DNA of 64,000 nt from Candidatus Latescibacterota bacterium. GTDB taxonomy: Bacteria; Latescibacterota; UBA2968; UBA8231. The notes below the pieces were generated by a model. It ran no database searches. It worked only from the letters and a program-made list of their open reading frames with translations, and was not told the origin of the DNA. Made by a program: the position numbers and the translations under genes. Within the stretch, counting starts at the first letter, position 1; every line of letters starts with the position of its first letter. The DNA lies in contig JACPJE010000068.1 of assembly GCA_016187725.1 (NCBI GenBank), forward strand, positions 1 through 64,000. Direction: 5' to 3'. This document shows, one piece after another, positions 1 through 7,603 of the stretch.

Positions 1-270
1 GACCTGGCCTTCCACCCTTCGGCCCTGAAGGGCGAGGAGGGCTGGCAGAAGTTCGTCTCCTTTGTCGACACCTTCCTGAAGCTGCCCTGCACGACGACCC
101 TGCAGGTGAATGTCATCGACCGGGAGACCCTGCTGGCGGCGCGGGACAACCCGACGGACCCGCAGTACCGCGCCCTCCTGGTGCGCGTGTGGGGGTTCTC
201 CACGGTGTTCGTCAGCCTCGATCCGGCACTGCAGCAGCACGTGATCGGGCGCACCGAACACTCGCTCTAA
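1..270 (+). CDS. Glycyl radical enzyme (PFL/diol dehydratase-like), C-terminal end
   Basis: Open from base 1 to a TAA at 268-270, giving the last 89 residues of a longer protein. The segment R-V-W-G-F-S (codons 184-201) followed by a conserved tail ending QQHVIGRTEHSL is the glycyl radical loop of the pyruvate formate-lyase/glycerol dehydratase superfamily. The radical-bearing Gly would be codon 193-195. The family uses a radical generated by a SAM-dependent activase; no activase is seen in the window. Substrate cannot be told because the active-site barrel lies upstream. Some BMCs use such enzymes as signature enzymes, but this one is over 3 kb from the BMC genes and on the other strand. Confidence 0.85.
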   Translation, partial: DLAFHPSALKGEEGWQKFVSFVDTFLKLPCTTTLQVNVIDRETLLAARDNPTDPQYRALLVRVWGFSTVFVSLDPALQQHVIGRTEHSL

Positions 271-276
271 GGGGGA

Positions 277-2100
277 ATGTCGATGGGCAGGATGAGGGCC
301 CTGGCGCGTTTGTCCTTCTGGGTGCCGGCCCAAAAGCTGGTGGACTTTGAGGAGGACTACGAAAAACTTCTTGTGCCGCTGCTGAGAAAGCACGACATCG
401 AGGAAGCTGCCGAGCCCGGGCGGGCCACTGCCGAGGGGGTCTTTAGCCGGCTCTTTGAGATGGAGCAGCCGGACGCGGTGGAGGTCAAGGCCCGGGTCCT
501 GCGCCGGGACCCGGTCTGGCAGGCGATGCGGCAGGAGTTGGGCAGGGTGTTCGGGAATGCTGAGCCGGATGGGCGGCTGCGCTATTCCTTTGACCTGTAC
601 CGGGCGCCGGCCGGTCCAGGCCGGACCGTGGAGGTGGGGCCCGGGTACCGGCAGGGGCTGTGGCAGCGCTTCGAGTTCCAGGATGGTCTGCCGGTCTCTG
701 CCCTCCTCCACCTCCGGCAGGACCAACAGGGGGATCTGTGGCTGGCCAGTTGGGAGGGGATCTGGCGGTACGACGGGGAGCAAGCCACGGCGCTGACCAG
801 CGCGGACGGCCTGGTGGACGACGGGGTGATCTGCCAGTTGGAGGACCGGCAGGGGCGGTTGTGGGTCGGCACCGAGGGCGGCCTGAGCTGCCTCGATGGA
901 TCGCAGTGGACCAGCTACACCACCGCGGACGGGTTGGGAGACAACCGGGTGTGCGCGCTGCTGGAGGACCAGCAGGGGCGGCTGTGGATCGGCACCAGGG
1001 GGGGCCTGAGTTGCTTCGACGGCCCGCGCCTGGTGAACCGCACCACCGCGGATGGGCTGATGGACAACCGGGTGGAAGCGCTGCTGGAGGACCGGCAGGG
1101 GCGGCTGTGGGTCGGCACCGAGGGCGGGTTGAGCTGCCGCGCGGGCGAAGGCTTTGTCGCCGGTGCGGGCGCAGACGGGCCGATGGCCACTGGGGTGCAT
1201 TCCCTGCTGGAGGATCGCCAGGGGCGGCTGTGGGTCGGCACCTCCGAGGGAGTGTGTTGGTGGGACGGGAAAGGGTTCACCGCCCTGACTGCGGCGGAGG
1301 GTCTGGCCAGGGGGCAGGTGCTCTCCATGCTGGAGGACCGGGAGGGGCACCTGTGGTTCGCGACCTACGGGGGCGGGGTGAACCGGTACGAGGGCTCGCG
1401 CTTCGTCACCTTCACCGGGGCCGTGGCCCGCAAGCTAGGCAAGGTGGAGCTGGCCGAAGGGGGCACCCTGTTCCTCGACGAGATCGGGGATCTGTCCCTC
1501 GAAGCGCAGGCCAAGCTTTTGCAGTTGCTAGAGGAGAAAACCTACACCCGGGTGGGGGGGACCCAGACCCGGTCAGTGGATGCGCGGGTGATCGCGGCGA
1601 CCAACCGGGATCTGTGGGGCATGGTGCCGGCCGGCACCTTCCGGCCGGACCTCTACTTCCGGCTGCACGAGTTCCAGGTGGAGTTGCCGCCCCTGCGGCA
1701 GCGGCGGGAGGATATCGCCGAACTGGCCACCTACTTTGCCGCGCGCATGGCGGCCCACCTGGACAAGAAGATCGAGCGCTTTGCCCCAGAGACTCTGGAC
1801 CTACTCCAGGCCTATGGCTGGCCGGGCAATGTGCGCGAACTGGAGCATGCAGTGCAGCGAGCCGTGGTGGTATGCCCGGGTGAGGTGATCCGCCGCGAAG
1901 ACCTGGCTCTGGGGACGACTGGGCAGTCCTCGACAGAGGAAATCCTGCCGCTGGAGGAGGTCGAGCGGCGCCATATCCAGGAGGTGCTGGAGAAGACCGG
2001 GTGGGTGATCAAAGGGCCCAAAGGCGCGGCGGCCCTGCTGGGTGTACCGGCCTCCACCCTGCGGGACCACATGGAGAAACTGGGTATAGCCCGGCGCTAG
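277..2100 (+). CDS. Chimeric propeller / sigma54 AAA+ activator lacking Walker A
   Basis: 607 residues. Residues about 1-115 resemble a small dimeric alpha/beta-barrel (NIPSNAP or monooxygenase-like) domain. About 135-375 are near-identical 41-residue two-component-regulator propeller repeats (123-bp period, core R-L-W-V-G-T). From residue 379 the protein becomes the C-terminal part of a sigma54-interacting AAA+ domain: Walker B with D401-E402, the R-finger region and WPGNVREL, then a Fis-type helix-turn-helix to the end. The Walker A motif and the first part of the GAFTGA loop are absent. The switch falls on F-T-G-A (1411-1422), a string that occurs both in propeller repeats and in GAFTGA loops, so this looks like a deletion joint. 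ATP hydrolysis is not expected. A stretch of GGGGG precedes the ATG. Confidence 0.8.
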   Translation: MSMGRMRALARLSFWVPAQKLVDFEEDYEKLLVPLLRKHDIEEAAEPGRATAEGVFSRLFEMEQPDAVEVKARVLRRDPVWQAMRQELGRVFGNAEPDGRLRYSFDLYRAPAGPGRTVEVGPGYRQGLWQRFEFQDGLPVSALLHLRQDQQGDLWLASWEGIWRYDGEQATALTSADGLVDDGVICQLEDRQGRLWVGTEGGLSCLDGSQWTSYTTADGLGDNRVCALLEDQQGRLWIGTRGGLSCFDGPRLVNRTTADGLMDNRVEALLEDRQGRLWVGTEGGLSCRAGEGFVAGAGADGPMATGVHSLLEDRQGRLWVGTSEGVCWWDGKGFTALTAAEGLARGQVLSMLEDREGHLWFATYGGGVNRYEGSRFVTFTGAVARKLGKVELAEGGTLFLDEIGDLSLEAQAKLLQLLEEKTYTRVGGTQTRSVDARVIAATNRDLWGMVPAGTFRPDLYFRLHEFQVELPPLRQRREDIAELATYFAARMAAHLDKKIERFAPETLDLLQAYGWPGNVRELEHAVQRAVVVCPGEVIRREDLALGTTGQSSTEEILPLEEVERRHIQEVLEKTGWVIKGPKGAAALLGVPASTLRDHMEKLGIARR

Positions 2101-2116
2101 CGCTGTCCTCGCGTCC

Positions 2117-2216
2117 GGGACGGCGAGCCGTCCCTGGGGGATTTTTCCTGATAATCCTTTTGAGAACACAGGGATAATCGTTGATCCAACCAGGAGCAGG
2201 GACGGTATACCGTCCC
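2117..2216. repeat. Pair of GGGACGG palindromes (REP-like)
   Basis: Two hairpins share the same arms. The first is GGGACGG-CGAG-CCGTCCC (2117-2134); the second is the perfect palindrome GGGACGGTATACCGTCCC (2199-2216). Both are followed by TGG. They lie between the chimeric regulator and the STAS gene. The arms match but the loops differ, as expected for dispersed REP-type palindromes. No transposase is nearby. Confidence 0.7.
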
Positions 2217-2275
2217 TGGAGGGATGGAGGTTGAGCACCCCGTTCTGAACTGAAGATCTCATAACCCTGCCATAA

Positions 2276-2310
2276 ACAGCCACCTGAGACGAAATAACTC
2301 AGGTGGCTGT
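2276..2310 (+). terminator. 13-bp stem-loop, possible terminator or regulatory hairpin
   Basis: ACAGCCACCTGAG (2276-2288) pairs perfectly with CTCAGGTGGCTGT (2298-2310) around a 9-base loop. No U-tract follows, so intrinsic termination is uncertain. It lies directly upstream of the sigma54-type promoter at 2316 and could instead insulate it or bind a regulator. Confidence 0.5.
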
Positions 2311-2315
2311 CGCTT

Positions 2316-2330
2316 TGGTACGGAGCTTGC
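2316..2330 (+). promoter_or_regulatory. Sigma54-type promoter for the STAS gene
   Basis: TGGTAC-N5-TTGC matches the -24/-12 consensus TGGCAC-N5-TTGC with one difference (C to T at the fourth base). The predicted start near 2342 leaves a short leader to the ATG at 2364. The position just upstream of a gene, with correct spacing, supports it. Confidence 0.6.
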
Positions 2331-2363
2331 GATGGATTGTTCCATCGGGGAGGGTGAGCAACT

Positions 2364-2654
2364 ATGCTGCGGATCACCCTGGTGTCGTCTGGCCCAGCAG
2401 AAGTGGTGTTGAAGGTCGAGGGAGCTATCGCCGGTCAGGAGGTGGCCCTGCTGGAACAGGAGGGGCGGCCCTGGCTCGGGCAGACCAGCCTCAGGCTGGA
2501 CCTGGACGGGGTGCAATTCATCGACGAGGAGGGGCTCGAGCTGCTGGAGCGCTGGCACCACCAAGGCGCGCTGCTGCGCGGAGGATCGCTCTTCGTGAAG
2601 ACCTTGTTGCAGCGCCGGGGGTTGGTCCGAGAGCCGGGCCTATTCCCCAACTAG
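2364..2654 (+). CDS. STAS-domain protein
   Basis: 96 residues that form one STAS fold, related to anti-sigma-factor antagonists. The diagnostic strand-turn reads L-D-L-D-G-V-Q-F-I-D-E-E-G-L (residues 45-58). In SpoIIAA-type proteins the base after the Asp is a phosphorylated Ser in DSSG. Here it is Glu55, so the site is acidic and cannot be phosphorylated the usual way. It follows a sigma54-type promoter and lies 37 bp before a secreted-protein gene, so the two may be cotranscribed. The partner kinase or anti-sigma factor is not seen. A relic of a second STAS gene lies at 3542-3616. Confidence 0.7.
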   Translation: MLRITLVSSGPAEVVLKVEGAIAGQEVALLEQEGRPWLGQTSLRLDLDGVQFIDEEGLELLERWHHQGALLRGGSLFVKTLLQRRGLVREPGLFPN

Positions 2655-2691
2655 TCTGTCCACCGTGGACAGTTTACAGGAGGAGACGAGC

Positions 2692-3435
2692 ATGAAGAGC
2701 TTGAAGTTGGCAGTGCTGGCAGCCTGTGGGGTTTTGCTGGCCGTGGGCAGCGCCCGCGCCGCGGACTGGGAGTTGTGGCCGGACAAGACCCAGATGCCCC
2801 CGGGTGAACTCCTGGAGGGGCTGCCCATCACCCCAACGGGTGAGAACTTAGCCACCATCTGGATCGATCTCGGTGACCAAACCCTGGAGAAGGACGGGGT
2901 GAAGTACAAAGCCCTCCAGATGTTCAGGGACCAGAAGTTCACGGCCACGGTGCCCGTCGGCAGATACCTCATTGGCTTGTTGGGTAATGCCCTTCCTGCC
3001 GGTACCGTCGATCTGATGGCCATGACCGCCGCCATGAACCTGGTTTCGGTGGAGGTCGACGGCACCGCCATCCCCATTGACTCCTCGTACCTCCTGTTCG
3101 TCAAGGACCTGGTTGCTCCGGGCCACGATGTCGGGCTATACAATGTTTTCCCGCGCTTCACCAAGCCGGGCATCCACACCTACGTGGAGAGGTTCAAGCT
3201 GGTAGACCCGTTTTTCTGGGTGGAGCCTTATGCACAGGAAGCCGCCTGCGGCACGGACTGCGGGTATATCCAGGACCCGTGGCCCGCGTTCGAAGGCCAT
3301 TACGTATGGGTCCCAGAGCAGGTGGGTGATCCGGTCGATGGCTTCATCGTCTACGAGTACACCCTGACCGTGGTCGAGGAGCCAACCGCAGTCGCGCCCT
3401 CTACCTGGGGCCAGGTCAAGGATGCGCAAAAATAA
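2692..3435 (+). CDS. Secreted protein with WG-Q-V-K C-terminal tail, unknown function
   Basis: I chose ATG 2692 because AGGAGG sits just upstream and the product then opens with a clean signal peptide (MKSLKLAVLAACGVLL, cleavage after A-R-A-A). The mature part, about 225 residues, is rich in beta-strand patterns and has one Cys pair (A-C-G-T-D-C). I do not recognise a family. The last 16 residues, TAVAPSTWGQVKDAQK, match the ends of two other exported proteins in this window (tails at 4713-4754 and 35663-35710). A hairpin follows the stop. Confidence 0.75.
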   Translation: MKSLKLAVLAACGVLLAVGSARAADWELWPDKTQMPPGELLEGLPITPTGENLATIWIDLGDQTLEKDGVKYKALQMFRDQKFTATVPVGRYLIGLLGNALPAGTVDLMAMTAAMNLVSVEVDGTAIPIDSSYLLFVKDLVAPGHDVGLYNVFPRFTKPGIHTYVERFKLVDPFFWVEPYAQEAACGTDCGYIQDPWPAFEGHYVWVPEQVGDPVDGFIVYEYTLTVVEEPTAVAPSTWGQVKDAQK

Positions 3436-3468
3436 CGGGGTGGTATGGGGCGGTCCCTCCTAGGGGGT

Positions 3469-3496
3469 GGTGCAGGTGTAGACCCGCACCTGCACC
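3469..3496 (+). terminator. 10-bp stem-loop after the secreted-protein gene
   Basis: GGTGCAGGTG (3469-3478) pairs with CACCTGCACC (3487-3496) around an 8-base loop, 33 bp after the stop codon. No T-run follows, so it is a weak terminator candidate. Confidence 0.45.
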
Positions 3497-3541
3497 CATT
3501 TACTCACCGATCCCTGTCCCCCCGCGCCGGCATCCTGGCCG

Positions 3542-3616
3542 GCGGAGCAGTTGGAGTTGCGGGGCGGGTCAATCTATCTGCAGATGCTGTTGGAGAGGCG
3601 CGGGCTGGCCACCTAA
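3542..3616 (+). pseudogene. Relic of the C-terminus of a STAS protein
   Basis: Read from 3542 to the TAA at 3614, the frame gives a tail containing LRGGSIYLQMLLERRGL. It aligns with LRGGSLFVKTLLQRRGL at the end of the intact STAS protein (2364-2654). No start or upstream STAS core is visible in this frame, so it is probably the last piece of a decayed duplicate. Confidence 0.55.
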
Positions 3617-3700
3617 TTCCGCATGGAGGGGATCTGGGGGCGGGCCCAGGTCCCCTATTCTTCACCGACGTTTTCACATCTCACCCCAGGAGGGAGAGCC

Positions 3701-4754
3701 ATGATCCAGAAGATACTGCTGTGCGCCGCCTTTGCAGTTGCCGTCCTGACCAGTCCGAGCCAGGCCCAGTTGCCAGGGGGCAGGATCGCGTACGTGTCAC
3801 TCGTGGCGAACCCCAATTCTGGCATGCAGTTTGGCAGCATCTGTGTCATGGACCTGGACGGGGAGAACAAGGTCGCGTTGGCTCAAGCCAAATTCGATCT
3901 GGGTGGCGGTGATGGTGTTTGGCCCCTGTTTCCTATCGCCTGGTCGCCGGATGGCACCCGACTGGCGTACCAGTCAGGGAATAATATCTACGCCGTCGGT
4001 GTGGCGGGTGGGGTGCCGGTGAACCTGACCAATATCGGTCCGAAGGAAGCCGCCGAGGTCAGACACCCGGCCTGGTCACCAGATGGCACTCATATCGCTT
4101 TTACCTCCATAAAGCTCACAGCTATGGGCAAGCTCCTCACCGATATCTATGTCATGAATGCGGACGGGAGCAATCCGGTCGACCTGATGGAGCAGCAACC
4201 CGAGGCGGCCAACAGCATTGACCAGTTCCCAGCCTGGTCGCCCGATGGCCACCAGATCGCCTTCAGGTCTAATCGGGCCGGGGGCAAGATCTTCAATATC
4301 TTTGCCATGAACGCGGATGGGACCGACCCGGTGCAGTTGACCCACGAGACCACCAATGACTGCGGCTCGGTTGCGTGGTCCCCCGACGGACGCAGAATCG
4401 CCTTCGACGTGGCCCTCAAAGGAGACAAACCCCGCCTGGCATGTCGTGGTCGATGTCATGGACCTCGACGGCGGGAACCGGGTGCGGGTGAGCGAGAAGG
4501 TTGATTTGGGGGCTCTCGACAACGAAGGCCCCTCCTGGTCGCCGGATGGGAGCAAGATCGTCTTCATGTCGAACAGAGGCGGGAGCAACGTCGCCTACCA
4601 AATCTGGATGGTGAACGCGGATGGGAGTGATCCGGTCAAGGTGGGTCAATCCGATCAGTGGTTCCCAGCGTGGTCTCCCCTGCCGAGGGCGGTGGTAGCG
4701 CCCTCAGCGGTCAGGGCCCTGTCGTGGGGGCAGGTAAAGGCGGGGGGTTGGTGA
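3701..4754 (+). pseudogene. Secreted TolB-like WD40 (PD40) propeller protein, frameshifted
   Basis: The start ATG 3701 has GGAGGGAG upstream and gives a signal peptide (MIQKILLCAAFAVAVL). The protein carries repeats of W-S-P-D-G-x-x-I-A-F and M-N-A-D-G-S-x-P-V, the hallmark of TolB-type PD40 beta-propellers. The frame breaks at the CCCC run 4430-4433: removing one C restores K-P-A-W-H-V-V-V-D-V-M-D and the propeller continues to 4754. Without the correction the product would end at 4504. The restored C-terminus, S-W-G-Q-V-K-A-G-G-W, carries the WG-x-VK tail. A one-base homopolymer change could be a real mutation or a base-calling error. Confidence 0.7.
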
Positions 4755-4798
4755 TCGGCTCACATGTTGGGTGGTGCAGGGGTTGTGAGAACACCCCC

Positions 4799-5602
4799 CT
4801 ACCGGAACCCCAGCTCTTTGAGCGGGCGCAGCATCGACTGGCGGCGCGGGCCACCGCCGGCCAGGAAGGCCGGATCGTAGACCCTGTCGGCGGGGCCGAA
4901 AGGGTTTTTGGTCCGCATCCATTCGAGCACGGACTCGTGGTTGCGCCTGAGTTCGTCGAAGTGCACTTCCTCGGTGGGCCGGGTGGAGAAGTTGAGGGTG
5001 CACATCCGCCGGTGGCGGCTGCCGCCGTAGGAGGCGTGCCAGAGACGCTGGTTGAAGACGACCATGTCGCCAGGCTCTGATACCAACGGGTAGGAGGGCA
5101 TCTGGTCGCCCGCCAGGCCAAAGGGATAGACCGGCGGCCTTTGGACGCGGTGGAAGAGTTCAAAAACGGAGGTCCACAAGGGCTCGCGGTGGGAGCCGGG
5201 GATCACGCGCAAACAGCCGGAATCCTCCCGGACCGGATCGAGGTAGAAGGCGACCTTGACCAGTTGGTGGCCGGGCAGGACGACGTGGCGGTCGGGGTGC
5301 CACTCGGTGTTGCCGACGTAGTAGTTGGCATCGGAGGGCCAGTACACGAAACCCGGCCCCAGCAGCTCTTCGAGCACCCCGTAGACCCGGTCGTCCTCCA
5401 GCAGGGCCAGCAGCGCCGGCCGCCGCTCGACATACTGGAGCACCATCTGGCGCTCGACGCCCTCGTGCGGTGCGCCGTGGCGGGCCTCGCGCATCAGCTC
5501 GTCGAACTGGCGGCTGATCTGGGCCATCTCGGCGGGGGTGAAGTGCTGGCGAAAAACCAGAAATCCGAAGGTGTCGAAGAAGTTGTGATGGTCGGGAGAC
5601 AT
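4799..5602 (-). CDS. Phytanoyl-CoA dioxygenase (PhyH) family oxygenase
   Basis: 267 residues, the usual PhyH length. The non-heme Fe(II) facial triad is visible: H102-P-D104 in EWHPDRH and the distal H189 in LWHASYGG, with basic residues at 196-199 for 2-oxoglutarate. The family hydroxylates substrates with O2 and 2-oxoglutarate; the substrate cannot be predicted. It starts 4 bp after the DedA gene, so the two are cotranscribed and form the distal end of the minus-strand BMC gene train, though a repeat element separates them from thiO. Confidence 0.85.
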   Translation of the reverse strand: MSPDHHNFFDTFGFLVFRQHFTPAEMAQISRQFDELMREARHGAPHEGVERQMVLQYVERRPALLALLEDDRVYGVLEELLGPGFVYWPSDANYYVGNTEWHPDRHVVLPGHQLVKVAFYLDPVREDSGCLRVIPGSHREPLWTSVFELFHRVQRPPVYPFGLAGDQMPSYPLVSEPGDMVVFNQRLWHASYGGSRHRRMCTLNFSTRPTEEVHFDELRRNHESVLEWMRTKNPFGPADRVYDPAFLAGGGPRRQSMLRPLKELGFR

Positions 5603-5606
5603 AGGC

Positions 5607-6239
5607 TCACTTTCCTCGCCGCTGGCGAAGGTACCCCACCACCATCGGCAGCAGCGAGATGCCGATGATGGCGAAGATCACCAGGCTGAAGTTTTTCTTG
5701 ACCACGGGCAGGTTGCCGAAGAAGAAGCCGGCGTACACCAGGCCCGGCACCCATAACAGCGCGCCGACCACGTTGAAGGAGAAGAAGCGGCGGTAACCCA
5801 TGTCGCCGATGCCGGCCACAAAGGGGGCGAAGGTGCGGATGATGGGCACAAAGCGGGCGATGATGATCGTCTTGCCGCCGTGTTTCTCGTAGAAGGCGTG
5901 GGTGCGGTGCAGGTGCTCGGGGTTGAAGAACCAGGACTTCTGCCTGGTGAAGACCTTGGGGCCCACGTAGTGGCCTATCCAGTAATTGGCCGCGTCCCCC
6001 AGCACCGCGGCCAGCACCAGCAGGCCAATGATCCACTGGGGGTTGAGCGCCCCGGTGGAGGCGATGGCCCCGGTGGCGAAGAGCAGCGAGTCGCCGGGCA
6101 GGAAAGGCGTCACCACCAGCCCGGTCTCGGCAAAGACCACCAGAAAGAGGATGAGATAGACCCAGGGACCATAGGCGCTGACCAACTCGTACAGGTGGAC
6201 GTCGAGGTGCAGGAACAAATCGATCAGTTGCGCGATCAC
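5607..6239 (-). CDS. DedA-family inner-membrane protein
   Basis: 210 residues with several hydrophobic segments and DedA signatures: an N-terminal F-L-P-G-D-S-L-L-F loop, G-D-x-x-N-Y-W-I-G, and the conserved [15 protein letters not shown]. Family members are membrane proteins linked to undecaprenyl-phosphate or phospholipid flipping and to membrane-potential homeostasis. AGGAG lies just before the ATG at 6239. It precedes the PhyH gene by 4 bp. Confidence 0.9.
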   Translation of the reverse strand: MIAQLIDLFLHLDVHLYELVSAYGPWVYLILFLVVFAETGLVVTPFLPGDSLLFATGAIASTGALNPQWIIGLLVLAAVLGDAANYWIGHYVGPKVFTRQKSWFFNPEHLHRTHAFYEKHGGKTIIIARFVPIIRTFAPFVAGIGDMGYRRFFSFNVVGALLWVPGLVYAGFFFGNLPVVKKNFSLVIFAIIGISLLPMVVGYLRQRRGK

Positions 6240-6278
6240 ATGTCATCTCCTGTCGAAAAAGACCAGCGGTTCGATAGT

Positions 6279-6512
6279 GCGGCGGGGAGATGACCCTGGA
6301 GGCCTTTCCCGGGGAGTGGCCGGGGTGGGAAGTCCGCGTGGCAGGGCGGCGGGGTAGCGGAGCCAGAGCGAGCGAGGGGACGCAACACCATATAAATGGT
6401 GTTGCGGGGGCCGGGCCGTAGGGACGTCCCGTTCGGGCGACGCCACACCCCATACGTTGGGGTGCAGCGGGACGCGCCTTGGGAAAAGTCGAAGTGGGTC
6501 GCTCCCCGACGA
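6279..6512 (+). repeat. Dispersed intergenic repeat, long copy (A)
   Basis: Matches 16956-17102 in the same orientation. The shared blocks include GCCTTTCCCGGGGAGTGGCC, GGAAGTCCGCGTGGC, GTAGCGGAGC, AGCGAGCGAGG and CGCGCCTTGGGAAA. This copy holds about 90 extra bases (about 6381-6470) with two hairpins: CGCAACACCAT-ATAA-ATGGTGTTGCG (6381-6406) and CACCCC-ATACGTT-GGGGTG (6446-6464). It fills the gap between thiO and the DedA gene. I see no coding sequence in it. Confidence 0.75.
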
Positions 6513-6516
6513 CACT

Positions 6517-7599
6517 TCACCTTTCTGGGGCGAAGCGCTGCAGATCGAAGGGGGGCCGGCCCGTCGCTATCCAGTCGGCCAGCAGCTGGCCGGTGAGGGG
6601 TCCCAGCAGGACGCCGTTCTTGTAGTGGCCGGCAGCGACAAAAACCCTGGGCTGGGCCTGGAGAGGCCCCAGGTGGGGCCGGCCGCCCTTGGGCTTGGGC
6701 CGCAGCCCGGCGCGCTGCCCCAAAAGGCGGGCCGGCAGGTCCAGCACCTGGCTGAACAGGTGGATAAAATGCTCGGCGGCCTGGGGGGTGGTCTGGGTAT
6801 CGAAGCCGGTCTCCTCCACTGTGGCCCCGGCGAGGATCTCCTCCCCGGCAGGCACCAGGTGGATGCCCTGGTGGCGCAGCACATGGCGCAGCTCGGTTCC
6901 CCCGGTGAAGCGGCAGTGCTGGCCGCGCACCGGCCGCACCGGCAGGCTCAGGCCCTGGTGCTGGGCCAGTTCGCCGGTCCAGGCGCCAATGGCCAGCACC
7001 AGGAAATCGGCGCGGTGCTCGCCGGCGCGGGTGCGCACCCGGACACCCTGGCCTTGCTGGGCGAATTCCTCGACCCCTTCGCCCAGGCTGAGGCGGGCCC
7101 CCTGCTCTTGGGCCGCCTGCAAAAGGGCACGGGAAAGGAGTTCGGGATCCACGCGCTGGTCGGTGGGAAAGTAGACCCCGGCCAGGACCCGGGCGGAGAG
7201 GCTGCGCTCCAATTGGCGCAGGTCTTCCCCTTCCACCCACTCGGCCGGACAACCGCGCTCCAGGTTGAAGGCCAAAAGCTGGCGGGCCTCGGCGATTTCG
7301 GTCTCGCTACAGGCCAGGTCCACCCCTCCCAAGGGACGCCAGCCCACGTCGATGCCGGTCTGGTCGCGCAGGCGGGCGGCTAGTTCGGCGTGCAGGGCGT
7401 GGCCCTGGCGGTAGAGTTGGGAATAGGGATCGTCCCCCCCGTTGAAATGGGTGAGCACCCCCAGGGAGGCACAGGTGGTGGGAGAGGGAAAGGGGCCGGG
7501 GTCGAGGATTTGGACACTGAAGCCGCGCCCGCTCAGGTAGTAGGCCGTTGACAGGCCGACCACCCCGGCGCCGGCGACCAGCACCTGCGGGGCGGCCAT
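6517..7599 (-). CDS. thiO: ThiO-like FAD-dependent glycine/D-amino acid oxidase
   Basis: 360 residues. The N-terminus has the FAD dinucleotide-binding motif G-A-G-V-V-G-L-S-T-A-Y-Y-L. The C-terminus has G-H-Y-K-N-G-V-L-L-G-P-L-T, typical of ThiO glycine oxidases, which make iminoglycine for thiazole synthesis and release H2O2. The start is 4 bp after the aldolase stop, so it is translated with the BMC operon. No other thiamine genes are in the window, so another amine substrate linked to the BMC pathway is possible. Confidence 0.75.
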   Translation of the reverse strand: MAAPQVLVAGAGVVGLSTAYYLSGRGFSVQILDPGPFPSPTTCASLGVLTHFNGGDDPYSQLYRQGHALHAELAARLRDQTGIDVGWRPLGGVDLACSETEIAEARQLLAFNLERGCPAEWVEGEDLRQLERSLSARVLAGVYFPTDQRVDPELLSRALLQAAQEQGARLSLGEGVEEFAQQGQGVRVRTRAGEHRADFLVLAIGAWTGELAQHQGLSLPVRPVRGQHCRFTGGTELRHVLRHQGIHLVPAGEEILAGATVEETGFDTQTTPQAAEHFIHLFSQVLDLPARLLGQRAGLRPKPKGGRPHLGPLQAQPRVFVAAGHYKNGVLLGPLTGQLLADWIATGRPPFDLQRFAPER

Positions 7600-7603
7600 G
7601 GCC

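Noticed and set aside
6396-6596. Short open frames within repeat copy A
   Set aside because: They read through a repeat and hairpin with no ribosome site or conserved product.
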